Position numbers and translations under genes: made by a program | The notes under the pieces: generated by a model | What the model saw: the letters and a program-made list of their open reading frames with translations, nothing else | Database searches by the model: none | What the model was told of the DNA's origin: nothing | From: Paenibacillaceae bacterium | Lineage (GTDB): Bacteria; Bacillota; Clostridia; Lachnospirales; Lachnospiraceae | Assembly (NCBI GenBank): GCA_015057775.1 | Contig: SVDT01000015.1 | Coordinates: 1 to 35,066 of the forward strand | Length of the DNA: 35,066 bases | Direction: 5' to 3' | Shown here: in pieces, positions 22,385 through 31,790 of the stretch | How the letters are laid out: each line of letters begins with the position of its first letter | Numbering within the stretch: the stretch's first letter is position 1

Positions 22385-23911
22385 ATGAAACAATCAGAAA
22401 CCGCAAGTCAGGGTCATGGTCTGTTTACTGCAACCGGAATAACAAAATCGTTTGGTTTCAATTCTGTTTTGAAAGGGATCGATATCAGTGTAGGGGAAGG
22501 TGAAGTGCTGGCGCTAATTGGGGGAAATGGTGCCGGGAAAAGTACACTGATGAAAATTATTATGGGAATCTATCAGCCCGATGAAGGAAGCATCTTTGTT
22601 GCGGGTGAAAGGATTCATGCTTTTAAACCGGGTGTATCTCTGTCAAAAGGAATCTATATGGTACCCCAGGAACCCATGCTGTTTCCCAATATGACAGTTG
22701 AGGAAAATATTATCATGGGCTTTCATGAGAAACCGGCAAAGCTTCGGAAGAGACTGAAGGAGATCATGAATGAGATTAACTGGGATCTGGACATTTTCAG
22801 GAAAGCAATGAGCTTATCCATAGCAGAGCAGCAGCTGGTGGAGATCTTAAGAGGGTTGATGAGGCAGGCAAAAGTTCTGATTTTAGATGAACCTACCAGT
22901 GCCCTGACATTTGACGAAGTGGAAAGCCTTTTTAAGATTGTAGAAGATTTAAATAAAAAGGGAATTGGAATCATATATATTACCCACCGCTTGACGGAAG
23001 TGTTTCAGATCGCTACACATGTGGCGATTATGAGAGATGGTGTCATTACACTGAAAGGTAAAATTTCTGAATTCACCAGAGATATGCTGGTTAAGGGGCT
23101 TCTTCCGCCGGACTGCGAAGAGGCAAAAAAACAGGAGACTAAGGTGATTGATTATTGCGGATTAAAACCCGCTTTTGAACTGATTCATTTCTCAGGATAT
23201 GGATTTTGGGATATTAATCTGAAGATTTATCCGGGGGAAATCCTGGGGGTGGCAGGACTTGTAGGTGCCGGGCGGACTGAGATGGCGCTTACTGTGTTTG
23301 GCAGAGACAAGACCATATCCGGACAGGCACTTTTAGAGGGAGTGGATGTAACCGGACTTTCCACCAGGGCCATACTGAAAGCGGGAATCAACTATGTTCC
23401 GGAAGACCGCCGTTTAAATGGTCTCTTCACAATCAGCGATGTGGCAGCTAATGTCACATCTTCCCTTGTTACAGGAAAAACAATGGGAAGAATCTTCATA
23501 AATAAAAAAGTGGAATACGAAATAGCCAGAAGATATGTGGAAGGCTTCCGAATACGGATTACTGGTTTAGACCAGCTGTCCGGCAGTTTATCGGGAGGCA
23601 ATCAGCAGAAAATAGTGATCGGACGATCCCTGGCAACTGGTCCGAAACTTATAATTCTTGATGAACCAACAAGAGGTATTGATGCAGCGGCCCGAAAAGA
23701 TGTATACGGGATCATACATAAACTAAAAAAACAGGGGGTTGCTGTAATGCTGATTTCTTCGGACATGGAAGAAATTGTGGAACTGTCAGACCGGGCTGTG
23801 GTGGTGTATCGGGGGCGCATCAGAGGGGAACTGAAAAAGCGTGAAATTACACAGGCCGGGCTGATGGCAGCATCTTTTGGTGTAGGGGAAGGAAAGCAGG
23901 TGGAGATATGA
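22385..23911 (+). CDS. lsrA: AI-2 import ABC transporter, ATP-binding protein LsrA
   Basis: LsrA powers AI-2 uptake. The 508-residue protein has two ABC domains, as in the sugar (CUT2) ATPases. The first has Walker A GGNGAGKST, signature LSIAEQQ and Walker B VLILDEPTSA. The second has a degenerate Walker A (GLVGAGRTE), signature LSGGNQQK and LIILDEPTRGID. The frame is open from 22346, but ATG 22385 has GGGGAG seven bases ahead and lies after the operator. It overlaps lsrC by 4 bases. Confidence 0.93.
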   Translation: MKQSETASQGHGLFTATGITKSFGFNSVLKGIDISVGEGEVLALIGGNGAGKSTLMKIIMGIYQPDEGSIFVAGERIHAFKPGVSLSKGIYMVPQEPMLFPNMTVEENIIMGFHEKPAKLRKRLKEIMNEINWDLDIFRKAMSLSIAEQQLVEILRGLMRQAKVLILDEPTSALTFDEVESLFKIVEDLNKKGIGIIYITHRLTEVFQIATHVAIMRDGVITLKGKISEFTRDMLVKGLLPPDCEEAKKQETKVIDYCGLKPAFELIHFSGYGFWDINLKIYPGEILGVAGLVGAGRTEMALTVFGRDKTISGQALLEGVDVTGLSTRAILKAGINYVPEDRRLNGLFTISDVAANVTSSLVTGKTMGRIFINKKVEYEIARRYVEGFRIRITGLDQLSGSLSGGNQQKIVIGRSLATGPKLIILDEPTRGIDAAARKDVYGIIHKLKKQGVAVMLISSDMEEIVELSDRAVVVYRGRIRGELKKREITQAGLMAASFGVGEGKQVEI

Positions 23912-24906
23912 GGAAAATTATAAAAAGCCGGGAGATAAACAGTTTTTTATTTCTGGCAGGTTTGATTTTTCTGGTAGGCTTAATAAACCCCGGTTTCTGG
24001 CAGCCGGTAACCATAATCAATTGCTTTAATGACAGTGTGGTATTTACGTTTCTCTCTGCAGGGATAGCATTCGTTATACTGACTGGTGAAATTGATGTAT
24101 CGATTGGCGCAGTGCTTGGGCTGTCTGCAGCTGTAGGGGCAACACTGCTTCGGGATGGTTACGGAATTGCAACAGCACTCTTTGCAGCGGTTTTGGTAGG
24201 AACTGTGGTGGGAGTGATGAATGGAATTGGTGTGGCTGTACTAAATATTCCCTCTCTCATATTTACGCTTGGCGTCAATGGTGTGGTCAGGGGAATTATT
24301 TATGTATATACAAAGGGCGCCTGGATTGAAAATCTCCCTGCTGATTTTACCTTAATGTCAAATCGTTTACTTACCAAAAATGTTACATACTTTTATGGCG
24401 CTGCTGTTTTGGTTGTAATAATAGGACATATCATTCTTACCAGAACCCGAAAAGGGAAATATTTTGTGGCTGTGGGAGATAATTGTGCAGGAGCAACGCT
24501 GGTAGGAATACCGGCTAATAAGATAAAAATACTGTCATATGTGCTGTGCGGAATATTTTCCTCTGTGGCAGGTATGATTTACGCTTCCAGAATTGGTTTC
24601 ATTACACCCAGTGCCGGAAACGGATATGAAATGAAGGCAATTGCGGCCTGCGTTCTTGGGGGGCTTAGCCTGACAGGAGGAGTGGGAAGTCTGGCAGGGG
24701 CATCCATTGGTGCAGTCATAATGTCATCAATCAGCAGAATTCTTGTTTTCCTGGGGTTTTCCTCTGATTATGACAATACGATTACCGGTTTTATGCTGTT
24801 AGCGATTGTAGTGATTAATACATCAGTCCAGAATCATACAGTCAGGAAAAACCGTCATGAAATTTTATTGGCAAGGACAGCGCAAAAAGGAGGGGAAAAA
24901 GCATGA
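23908..24906 (+). CDS. lsrC: AI-2 import ABC transporter, permease LsrC
   Basis: LsrC is one of two membrane subunits of the AI-2 importer. The 332 residues form about nine to ten transmembrane segments of the BPD_transp_2 family, with the conserved LTGEIDVSIGAVLGLSA and the ATPase-contact region ACVLGGLSLTGGVGSLAGA. It overlaps both lsrA and lsrD by 4 bases (ATGA), so all three are translationally coupled. LsrC and LsrD are told apart by order only. Confidence 0.9.
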   Translation: MRKIIKSREINSFLFLAGLIFLVGLINPGFWQPVTIINCFNDSVVFTFLSAGIAFVILTGEIDVSIGAVLGLSAAVGATLLRDGYGIATALFAAVLVGTVVGVMNGIGVAVLNIPSLIFTLGVNGVVRGIIYVYTKGAWIENLPADFTLMSNRLLTKNVTYFYGAAVLVVIIGHIILTRTRKGKYFVAVGDNCAGATLVGIPANKIKILSYVLCGIFSSVAGMIYASRIGFITPSAGNGYEMKAIAACVLGGLSLTGGVGSLAGASIGAVIMSSISRILVFLGFSSDYDNTITGFMLLAIVVINTSVQNHTVRKNRHEILLARTAQKGGEKA

Positions 24907-25928
24907 AAATCTCCTTTTTACCCAAATTGAAGCAGATATGGAAAAAGTGGGAGTTTGTTCTGACTCTTATCATTTTATTAGAAATAATAATTTTTTCATT
25001 GAAAAACAGTAAATTTCTGATGCCCAGAGTATTGTTTGGAAGTATGAATGATATTATCTCCATCTGTATCATTTCCCTTTTTGTAACCTTTGTAATGATT
25101 ACGGGAGGAATTGATATACAGGCAGGGTCCATTGTAGGATTATCGTCTATCATACTGGGGGTTGCATGGCAGGACTTTGGCTTTAATATCTGGGCGGCGT
25201 CATGTCTGGCAATGGTCGCAGCAGGAGTGTGCGGAGGAATATCAGGATTTTTCATAGCCTACTGCGGGGTCCAGCCCATGGTAGTGACACTGGGCGGAAG
25301 TTTTTTGTACACAGGAATCGGGCTTCTGGTGTCGAAACTTTCTGCAACAGAAAGCTACAAAGGAATCGGAGGGTTTCCGGAAGGCTTTCTCCGATTGTCA
25401 AAATACAGGCTGTTTGGAATCATTCCATTTCAGGTGATTATATTTCTCGTATTGGCAGTTCTTGCCTACATTCTTTTGCACAAGACCCGGTACGGAAGAG
25501 AAGTATTTCTGGCAGGTGTGAATCAGAATGCGGCAGAATATTCGGGTATTAATACAAGGCTGATAATTATGAGTACCTACGTTCTTTCGGCTGTCAGTGC
25601 GTCGGTGGCAGGCATTATTCTGACTTCTTATCTGGGGACTGCGAAAAGTGATATTGGGGCTACACTGACGTTACCCATTATTACTGCAGTAGTTCTGGGC
25701 GGGACGTTAAGTACAGGAGGAAAGGGGAGTGTTCCCGGAACGGCACTGGCGGCAGTGGCAATCGGGACGTTAAGATTTGGTTTGCCACTTTGCTTTAAGG
25801 TAAGCCAGCAATACCTGGATATTCCCGTGGGCATACTTTTACTGGTCATTATCATTGGACGGGCATTACTAAACTACCCCGGGTTAAGCGTGAAAACGGT
25901 AATAAGAGGGAGAATCCCTCATAAATAA
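24903..25928 (+). CDS. lsrD: AI-2 import ABC transporter, permease LsrD
   Basis: This is the second permease of the importer, 341 residues with the same BPD_transp_2 fold: MITGGIDIQAGSIVGLSS near residue 65 and AVVLGGTLSTGGKGSVPG in the C-terminal part. The N-terminus is basic (KLKQIWKKWE) before the first membrane helix, fitting a cytoplasmic start. It overlaps lsrC by 4 bases, and the binding-protein gene follows after 28 bases. Confidence 0.9.
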   Translation: MKISFLPKLKQIWKKWEFVLTLIILLEIIIFSLKNSKFLMPRVLFGSMNDIISICIISLFVTFVMITGGIDIQAGSIVGLSSIILGVAWQDFGFNIWAASCLAMVAAGVCGGISGFFIAYCGVQPMVVTLGGSFLYTGIGLLVSKLSATESYKGIGGFPEGFLRLSKYRLFGIIPFQVIIFLVLAVLAYILLHKTRYGREVFLAGVNQNAAEYSGINTRLIIMSTYVLSAVSASVAGIILTSYLGTAKSDIGATLTLPIITAVVLGGTLSTGGKGSVPGTALAAVAIGTLRFGLPLCFKVSQQYLDIPVGILLLVIIIGRALLNYPGLSVKTVIRGRIPHK

Positions 25929-25956
25929 AGTTTTATATCAAAAGGAGGAATTTTGT

Positions 25957-27069
25957 ATGAGAAAGGGAATGGCGCTTTTATTGGCAGGAATCCTGGCTGT
26001 ATCCGCACTGGCAGGCTGCAACGGGGCAGGGGGAGCAAATAAGGAAGCCGCAGCAAAAGCAGAAAAGAAGGCATCTGATATCACCGGAAAGACTGTAGTT
26101 TTTATTCCAAAGCTGACGGGAAATGCATTTTTTGAATCAGCAGCGAAGGGAGCTGAGAAATTCGGCAAAGAGTGGGGAATTAACGTGGATTATCAGGGAA
26201 GTCCCAACGCTGCCGTTGCTGATCAGGTTTCAGTGATTAACAATGCGGTTGCCAGCGGCGTGGATGCCATCTGTGTATCATCCGTGGATGCAACCGGCCT
26301 TGATTCGGCACTGAAAGAAGCAACGGCTGCAGGAGTTAGTGTAGTTACCTGGGATTCTGATGTATCCGATACAGCCCGCACCCTGATGGTTTCCCAGGGA
26401 ACACCTGATATACTTGGAAAAATGCTTGTGGATATGGGAGCGGATTCATTAACAAAACGTGGAAAAGATATAAAAGCAGATAAAATTAAATACTGCTGGC
26501 ATTATTCTCAGGCAACCGTTGCGGATCAAAACTCATGGCAGGCAGCAGGAGAGGCTTATATTAAGAAGACATTTCCAAACTGGGAAAATGTAGCGCCGGA
26601 TAATTACTATTCTGAACAGGATGCAGAGAAAGCTGTTTCCATAGGTGCCTCCATTCTGGAAGCCAATCCGGACATTGATTTAATTATCTGCAATGATTCT
26701 ACTGCTTTACCTGGGCAGTGTAAGGCAGCTCAGAATAAAGGACTTACCAAAGAGAATGTGACTATTACCGGTTTTGCTTCCCCTATGTCCATTAAGGATT
26801 ACTGCAATGCAGGGATTATTGAGCAGTGGGGGCTTTGGGATTGCCAGGTTCAGGGAGCCATTGGCTGCTACCTGGCAGCATACGTAGCTGCAGGCAACCA
26901 GTTAAAGGTAGGAGACAAGCTGGACATTCCCCAAATCGGGACAGTAGAAGTAATGCCAAATAACTGTCTGGTAGAGGGGGCGGCGACCGCAGAGGTAAAC
27001 AACGGCGTTGTTCTTCTCCCGGAGCGGACCATATTTAACAAAGATAATATGAATAACTATGATTTCTAA
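25957..27069 (+). CDS. lsrB: AI-2 binding lipoprotein LsrB
   Basis: LsrB captures AI-2 outside the membrane. The 370-residue protein starts with a lipoprotein signal (MRKGMALLLAGILAVSALAGC, lipid Cys at about residue 21), then a periplasmic-binding fold. Residues that I recall as ligand contacts in Salmonella LsrB have counterparts: the Lys in VFIPKLTG, Asp in TWDSDV and the Asp-Gln pair in TVADQNSW; GFASPMSIKDY corresponds to the third contact region. The mature N-terminus has an Ala/Lys/Glu-rich linker. AAAGGAGG precedes the ATG. Confidence 0.92.
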   Translation: MRKGMALLLAGILAVSALAGCNGAGGANKEAAAKAEKKASDITGKTVVFIPKLTGNAFFESAAKGAEKFGKEWGINVDYQGSPNAAVADQVSVINNAVASGVDAICVSSVDATGLDSALKEATAAGVSVVTWDSDVSDTARTLMVSQGTPDILGKMLVDMGADSLTKRGKDIKADKIKYCWHYSQATVADQNSWQAAGEAYIKKTFPNWENVAPDNYYSEQDAEKAVSIGASILEANPDIDLIICNDSTALPGQCKAAQNKGLTKENVTITGFASPMSIKDYCNAGIIEQWGLWDCQVQGAIGCYLAAYVAAGNQLKVGDKLDIPQIGTVEVMPNNCLVEGAATAEVNNGVVLLPERTIFNKDNMNNYDF

Positions 27070-27101
27070 TTAAATGCTTTTCGATTAAGGAGAAAATACA
27101 T

Positions 27102-27983
27102 ATGGCAGATCTTGATGGTGTAAAAATTGAACACAATTATTATACGGAAATTCCCTTTGGCAATGAGAAGCCATTTTATGTAAAGGGAGCAAATAATTTA
27201 GACTGGGGTATGAAAAAGCATCTGTCCAATATCTTTGAGGAAACCAGCCACAATACGGTGATGTTTGCTTTCGACCACGGGTATTTTATGGGCGCTGTGG
27301 CAGGCCTGGAACGCCTGGATCTGGTTGTGCCGAAAATCCTTCCCTATGTAGATGTCTTAATGGGTACAAGGGGGGCGATCAGAAGCTGCGTTCCTGTTTC
27401 GGGCAGAAAAGGAATTGCCCTGCGTGCAACTTCAGGCTCCTCCATGCTTGACGAAGATCTTTCCAGGGAAATACTGGCGGTGGATATTGAAGATGCAATC
27501 CGTATGAATGCGGACTGTCTGGCAATCCAGACCTTTATTGGCGCGGATGGTCAGTTGTCCAGTCTTGAGAATCTTTCCAAAGCAGTTAATTCAGGAATGC
27601 GTTACAGTATTCCAACCATGGGCGTTGTTGCAGTGGGGAAACAGATGGAGCGTACAGACCGGTTCTTTAAGCTGGCGACACGAATTGTGGCGGAGCTGGG
27701 AGCCAATATTATTAAAACTTATTACTGCGAAAACTTCGAAGAGGTGGTGGCAGCCTGTCCGGTTCCCATTGTGGTGGCGGGAGGAAAGAAGCTGCCGGAG
27801 CGGCAGGCACTGGAACTTGCTTATCTTTCCATCAGTCATGGTGCAAAGGGAGTTGATATGGGAAGAAACATATTTCAGAGTGAAAATCCTGTTGAAATGT
27901 GCGCTGCAGTCAGGAAAATTGTTCATGAAGGCTTTACTGATAAAGAGGCCTTTGAATTTTATGAAGAAATGGTGCATCATTAA
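27102..27983 (+). CDS. lsrF: LsrF, thiolase for phosphorylated AI-2 (3-hydroxy-2,4-pentadione-5-phosphate)
   Basis: LsrF transfers an acetyl group from the isomerised phospho-AI-2 to CoA, giving acetyl-CoA and dihydroxyacetone phosphate. The 293-residue class I aldolase-like barrel matches E. coli LsrF closely: MADLDGVKI, LDWGMKKHLS, FAFDHGYFMG, catalytic Lys205 in IIKTYYCE, VAGGKKLPER and GVDMGRNIFQS. TAAGGAG lies ahead of the ATG. It ends the operon; E. coli lsrG, which would normally follow and feed LsrF its substrate, is absent. Confidence 0.95.
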   Translation: MADLDGVKIEHNYYTEIPFGNEKPFYVKGANNLDWGMKKHLSNIFEETSHNTVMFAFDHGYFMGAVAGLERLDLVVPKILPYVDVLMGTRGAIRSCVPVSGRKGIALRATSGSSMLDEDLSREILAVDIEDAIRMNADCLAIQTFIGADGQLSSLENLSKAVNSGMRYSIPTMGVVAVGKQMERTDRFFKLATRIVAELGANIIKTYYCENFEEVVAACPVPIVVAGGKKLPERQALELAYLSISHGAKGVDMGRNIFQSENPVEMCAAVRKIVHEGFTDKEAFEFYEEMVHH

Positions 27984-28017
27984 TTTTTAAACAGATCAGA
28001 TTTATATGGAGAATGAG

Positions 28018-28045
28018 AAGCGGTACCAGTTAAATGGTGCCGCTT
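28018..28045 (+). terminator. Terminator of the lsrACDBF operon
   Basis: AAGCGGTACCA pairs with TGGTGCCGCTT across a six-base loop, followed by an AT-rich tail ATTCTATT. The T tract is poor, so some read-through toward the kinase gene is possible. Confidence 0.8.
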
Positions 28046-28058
28046 ATTCTATTCAAAC

Positions 28059-28096
28059 AATACTTTATTTTACAGATAAAAGGTATTATAATAAGG
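28059..28096 (+). promoter_or_regulatory. Promoter of the agrC-like gene with dyad element
   Basis: A perfect TATAAT (28087-28092) follows a dyad made of AATACTTTATTTT and ATAAAAGGTATT. The same arrangement, with 28 bases from the start of AATAC to the start of TATAAT, lies before the response-regulator gene at 31791. The -35 region (TTTATT) is weak, so an activator or a special factor may be needed. Confidence 0.6.
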
Positions 28097-28153
28097 CTAA
28101 TATAATATAAAATTTTATATTAAATAGAGAGGAATCTGGGATAGAAGACAATT

Positions 28154-29437
28154 ATGAGAATATTTCAATTCAGCCTTATAATATTTGATTCTTTGCTTGC
28201 AGTCTACTTTTTACTACACTTTAATAAATATAAGTGGAAAGAGAAACCGGGATTTATCGTATTATTTCCAGTATTGCTTCTAATTACACAGGTGTTTGAC
28301 GATTCGTTTGATGTTCTGGCAGTGCTTATAAGTATTGCAGCTTCATATGTGGTGATGACTGCTTTAAAATTTGAACGTAAAACCAGAATTGGAATTTTTT
28401 GGTCCTGTATACTTTATTTTGGGACATTAATGTTGTTTAATTCTATGATTTTCAGCTTATTTCAGCTGCTTTTGAACAAAGGCATTGAAACCTTAACGAC
28501 TCCTAATGAACTTTTTATATTAATGTGTCTTATCTCAAAAAGCTGTTTATGGGGTATCGTGAAAATTTATATCTATCTGGAAGAAAAAAATATAATAAAT
28601 GAAAATGAAAATATTCAACCAATGTTAATTAACTCAATTTACAATATTGCTCTTATTATATTAATTTTTTTAACACTAAGAAATGATAATTTAAAAGAAC
28701 GTTATGGTACTGCATTTATTATTATTGGTATCCTAATCAGCCAGATTATAAATTATTATACATATATAAAATTGAATGAAAAAAGCAGGATAGAAAATGA
28801 AAACTATTTTCTAAGACAGATGAAACAGCATGATAAACTATATTTTGAAGAGAGCAAACAGCAGATTGATAAAATTGCCAGAATTAATCATGACATCAAG
28901 AATCATCTTACCTATATTGCCTTTAACATAGAAAATAAAGATTATGATAAAGCTAAAAATTATATTGTGGAATTAATTGAGAAGGCTGATTTGAAAGTTA
29001 ATTTAGTAAAACTTACGGATAATTCTTTGAATTTTATCATCAATCATAAACTAAGTCAGGCGCAAAAAAAAGATATTAAAGTATATGCACAAATTGAAGA
29101 TCTTAATAAACATTACATGGATGATTTTGATTTGTGCATTTTATTATGTAATATTTTGGATAATGCTATTGAGGCTGTTGAAAAGCAGAAAGAGAGGCAG
29201 ATTTATATTGAAATATTCAATCAAGCCGGTTATCAGACCTATTTTGTAAAAAATACAATTGAAGATTCGATATTGGAAGTGAATTCAGGCCTTGATAGTA
29301 CAAAAAAAGAGAATATGGAACATGGGTATGGATTTCGCCAGATCAATGATATTATTCAGAAATATCAGGGGCATATTGATATTTATGAGTTGGAAAAATA
29401 CTTTTGTATAAAAATACTAATTCCTATGATGCAATAG
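28154..29437 (+). CDS. AgrC-like sensor histidine kinase (GHKL/SPOR-type)
   Basis: This 427-residue kinase has about six membrane helices in residues 1-205 and a cytoplasmic C-terminus with the short peptide-pheromone kinase layout: His246 in INHDIKNHL, N box LLCNILDNAIEAV (331-342) and a single G box HGYGF (390-394). These features and the nearby agrB, agrD and LytTR regulator genes make it the probable receptor for the cyclic peptide. It is separated from its regulator by accC and a PPTase gene, which is unusual. Codon use is strongly AT-rich. The ribosome site is weak; no convincing terminator follows. Confidence 0.88.
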   Translation: MRIFQFSLIIFDSLLAVYFLLHFNKYKWKEKPGFIVLFPVLLLITQVFDDSFDVLAVLISIAASYVVMTALKFERKTRIGIFWSCILYFGTLMLFNSMIFSLFQLLLNKGIETLTTPNELFILMCLISKSCLWGIVKIYIYLEEKNIINENENIQPMLINSIYNIALIILIFLTLRNDNLKERYGTAFIIIGILISQIINYYTYIKLNEKSRIENENYFLRQMKQHDKLYFEESKQQIDKIARINHDIKNHLTYIAFNIENKDYDKAKNYIVELIEKADLKVNLVKLTDNSLNFIINHKLSQAQKKDIKVYAQIEDLNKHYMDDFDLCILLCNILDNAIEAVEKQKERQIYIEIFNQAGYQTYFVKNTIEDSILEVNSGLDSTKKENMEHGYGFRQINDIIQKYQGHIDIYELEKYFCIKILIPMMQ

Positions 29438-29479
29438 TAAAGGATCGGCTGCCGGAGTGGAAAAAGAGAATCAGCAGAA

Positions 29480-29505
29480 TATCCCGGTGAAGTTTTAAAT
29501 ATCCC
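29480..29505 (+). promoter_or_regulatory. Direct-repeat operator 1 (accC promoter)
   Basis: TATCCC at 29480-29485 and again at 29500-29505, a 20-base period, flanked by AA. A -10-like TATATT starts at 29535, 29 bases after the second repeat. The block 29478-29560 is highly similar to 33564-33645 before loaP. The two-turn direct repeat fits binding of a LytTR-type regulator dimer. Confidence 0.7.
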
Positions 29506-29591
29506 TCTTCGTTGCTTATGTAGATAATTTGTAATATATTGAATGAAGATATACAGATTATAATATAAGATAAAACAGAGGTGCCACTGAT

Positions 29592-30977
29592 ATGAACAGA
29601 AAGATGAAAACATTAGTTGCAAACCGTGGAGAAATCGCGGTTCGAATCATTCGGGCTTTAAAAGAGTTAAATATTGAAACAGTGGCAGTATATTCTACAG
29701 CAGACAGGTATGCGCTGCATACGGAAATTGCTGATCAGTCTGTCTGTATTGGTCCTGCCAGTGCAGTTGAATCTTATTTAAATTCATATAGGTTATTATC
29801 TTTAGCCAGTATGAAAGCTGTTGATTATATTCACCCTGGTATTGGATTTTTAGCTGAAAATGAAGATTTTTCAGAGCTGTGTGAGAATTCAGGAATAGGA
29901 TTTATCGGTCCTAAGAGTCAGATTATAGGTCTAATGGGGAATAAAAATAATGCCAAAAGAGTTGCCCGTGAAGTCGGTTTGCCGACGATACAGGGGAGTG
30001 AAACAGTGGTTTTATCAGTAGAAGAATGTAAGGAGGCAATAGCAAAGATCGGACTGCCTGTGGTATTAAAGGCGACAGCCGGAGGCGGGGGAAAGGGGAT
30101 CCGTTATATTACTCATAAAGATCAGATTGAATTATATTATGAACTTTGCCGGGAAGAGGCCCAATCAGCTTTTAAAAACAGTGAATTGATCGTGGAGCAG
30201 TATTTAAAGAATGCCAGACATGTAGAAGTTCAGATTCTTGCAGATTCCTATGGCAATGTCATTCATGTGGGGGATCGGGAATGTAGCATTCAAAGAAATA
30301 GCCAGAAAATTATTGAAGAAGCCAGGTGTCTGAATATATCTGAGAAGTTAAGAAAGAAACTATATCAGGATTCCATTCGTCTTGCAAAAAAGATTGGATA
30401 TACAGGTGTAGGTACTGTTGAGTTTCTGGTTCAGCCCGATGAGACATATTATTTTTTGGAAATGAATACCAGGCTGCAGGTTGAGCATACAGTTACGGAA
30501 CTGGTTTCAGGGATTGATCTTGTGAAAGAGCAAATCAAAGTTGCTTGTGGTGAAAAATTGTCTTTAGCTCAGGATGATGTGAGTTTCCAAAACTTTGCAC
30601 TGGAATGCAGAATTCTTGCTGAAAATCCCAATCGCTCATTTGAGCCATCTTTTGGAAAAATAACACAGATGCATTTACCTGGTGGCAATGGAGTACGAGT
30701 TGACTGTGGATACAGATGCGGCGATACGTTATCTCCATACTATGATTCCTTACTTTTAAAATTGTGCTGTTATGCTGCTGACAGAAGTCTGGCAATTAAG
30801 AAGATGCAGCTTTGTCTTGATGAGATACGGATTGAAGGTATTGATACAAACATTGACTTTCTACGGTTTATTTTAAAAAACGAGAGATTTGCGACGGGTC
30901 AATATGATAAAAATTTTATACCGGAGATAATAGACGATTTTGAGCACTGTTCTGTTTTGGAATCAGGTGAAAGCTAA
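29592..30977 (+). CDS. accC: Biotin carboxylase subunit of acetyl-CoA carboxylase
   Basis: AccC uses ATP and bicarbonate to carboxylate biotin on the carrier protein, the first half of malonyl-CoA formation. The 461-residue ATP-grasp protein shows LVANRGEIAVRIIRAL, HPGIGFLAEN, KATAGGGGKGIRYI (ATP loop), HVEVQILAD, GDRECSIQRNSQKIIEEA, FLEMNTRLQVEHTVTE and AECRILAENP-like ECRILAENPNRSFEPS, so the active site looks complete. It is somewhat longer than typical (about 450) because of its C-terminal tail. It is preceded by the direct-repeat operator and paired with a PPTase gene one base downstream. The biotin carrier gene is not in the window; accD appears 3.5 kb on. Confidence 0.95.
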   Translation: MNRKMKTLVANRGEIAVRIIRALKELNIETVAVYSTADRYALHTEIADQSVCIGPASAVESYLNSYRLLSLASMKAVDYIHPGIGFLAENEDFSELCENSGIGFIGPKSQIIGLMGNKNNAKRVAREVGLPTIQGSETVVLSVEECKEAIAKIGLPVVLKATAGGGGKGIRYITHKDQIELYYELCREEAQSAFKNSELIVEQYLKNARHVEVQILADSYGNVIHVGDRECSIQRNSQKIIEEARCLNISEKLRKKLYQDSIRLAKKIGYTGVGTVEFLVQPDETYYFLEMNTRLQVEHTVTELVSGIDLVKEQIKVACGEKLSLAQDDVSFQNFALECRILAENPNRSFEPSFGKITQMHLPGGNGVRVDCGYRCGDTLSPYYDSLLLKLCCYAADRSLAIKKMQLCLDEIRIEGIDTNIDFLRFILKNERFATGQYDKNFIPEIIDDFEHCSVLESGES

Positions 30978-30978
30978 C

Positions 30979-31644
30979 ATGCTTAAGTTATTTATTATAA
31001 AAATTACCCGTGATTTACTGCAAAATGAATATGAACAGCTTGCGTATTCTGTAACTGATGATAAGCGCAGTTCTATTAAAAGGTATCACTTTTACATAGA
31101 CGCTCAAAGAAGTCTGTTAGGAGATACTTTAACAAGATATGCAATTTGTAAGGAATTTAATTTATTAAATAACCAGCTGTCTTTTATGGTTAACAAGTAT
31201 GGGAAACCAGGTTTGTTAAATTCAAACATTGAATATAATATATCCCATGCGGGACAATTTGTCGTTTGTGCTCTTAATGATAAGGGACCTGTTGGAGTTG
31301 ATGTAGAATTAGTAAAAAATAGCTGCCTGGATTTAGCAAAAAGGTTTTTTACTGAAAATGAGTACAGATACCTTTTAAGTCAGCTTGTGGAAAATCAATC
31401 AGAGTACTTCTGCCAGCTTTGGACAATGAAAGAAAGTTATATTAAAATGGTTGGAAAAGGTTTGTCCATACCCCTTAATTCATTCAATGTATTAGATCCG
31501 GCTTCGGTAGGTAATGTATATTTCAGACATTTTTTAAGAAACAAAGAGATAATTGGAACCGTTTGCTCATGGAATATGGAACCAGTATATTATGAGTATT
31601 GTAGCTATTCTGATTTATTAAGCTGGTCTATGATGAATAATTAA
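30979..31644 (+). CDS. Sfp-type 4'-phosphopantetheinyl transferase
   Basis: This 221-residue enzyme should attach the phosphopantetheine arm of CoA to acyl or peptidyl carrier proteins. Its motifs are those of the Sfp class: NISHAG (88-93), GVDVE with metal ligands Asp108 and Glu110, and WTMKESYIK with Glu152 and Lys156. The frame is open from 30940, but ATG 30979, one base after the accC stop and with AGGTGA ahead, gives a normal-length protein. Co-transcription with accC and agr control suggests that it serves a secondary biosynthetic assembly line rather than housekeeping fatty acid synthesis, where AcpS is usual. Confidence 0.92.
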   Translation: MLKLFIIKITRDLLQNEYEQLAYSVTDDKRSSIKRYHFYIDAQRSLLGDTLTRYAICKEFNLLNNQLSFMVNKYGKPGLLNSNIEYNISHAGQFVVCALNDKGPVGVDVELVKNSCLDLAKRFFTENEYRYLLSQLVENQSEYFCQLWTMKESYIKMVGKGLSIPLNSFNVLDPASVGNVYFRHFLRNKEIIGTVCSWNMEPVYYEYCSYSDLLSWSMMNN

Positions 31645-31679
31645 GTATACGATGCAATTAAACACGTTCAAAGTAATAA

Positions 31680-31725
31680 AGCAGGGTTGAAATCCATATG
31701 AAAAGGATTTCAACCCTGCTTTTAT
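31680..31725 (+). terminator. Terminator of the accC-PPTase operon
   Basis: A perfect 16-base stem, AGCAGGGTTGAAATCC with GGATTTCAACCCTGCT, has a nine-base loop and is followed by TTTATT. Confidence 0.95.
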
Positions 31726-31790
31726 TGCATAAGAAAATAAAGTTTTAATGGGTATATTATACTAAATTGATTAACTGTCTTTATGGAAAG

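Noticed and set aside
27508..27990. 160-codon frame inside lsrF
   Set aside because: It is in an alternative frame of lsrF, which has full-length similarity to LsrF and the catalytic Lys.
29438..29479. Terminator directly after the kinase gene
   Set aside because: Only a weak CGGCTGCCG-like fold without a T run is visible, so I did not annotate one; read-through into accC is possible.
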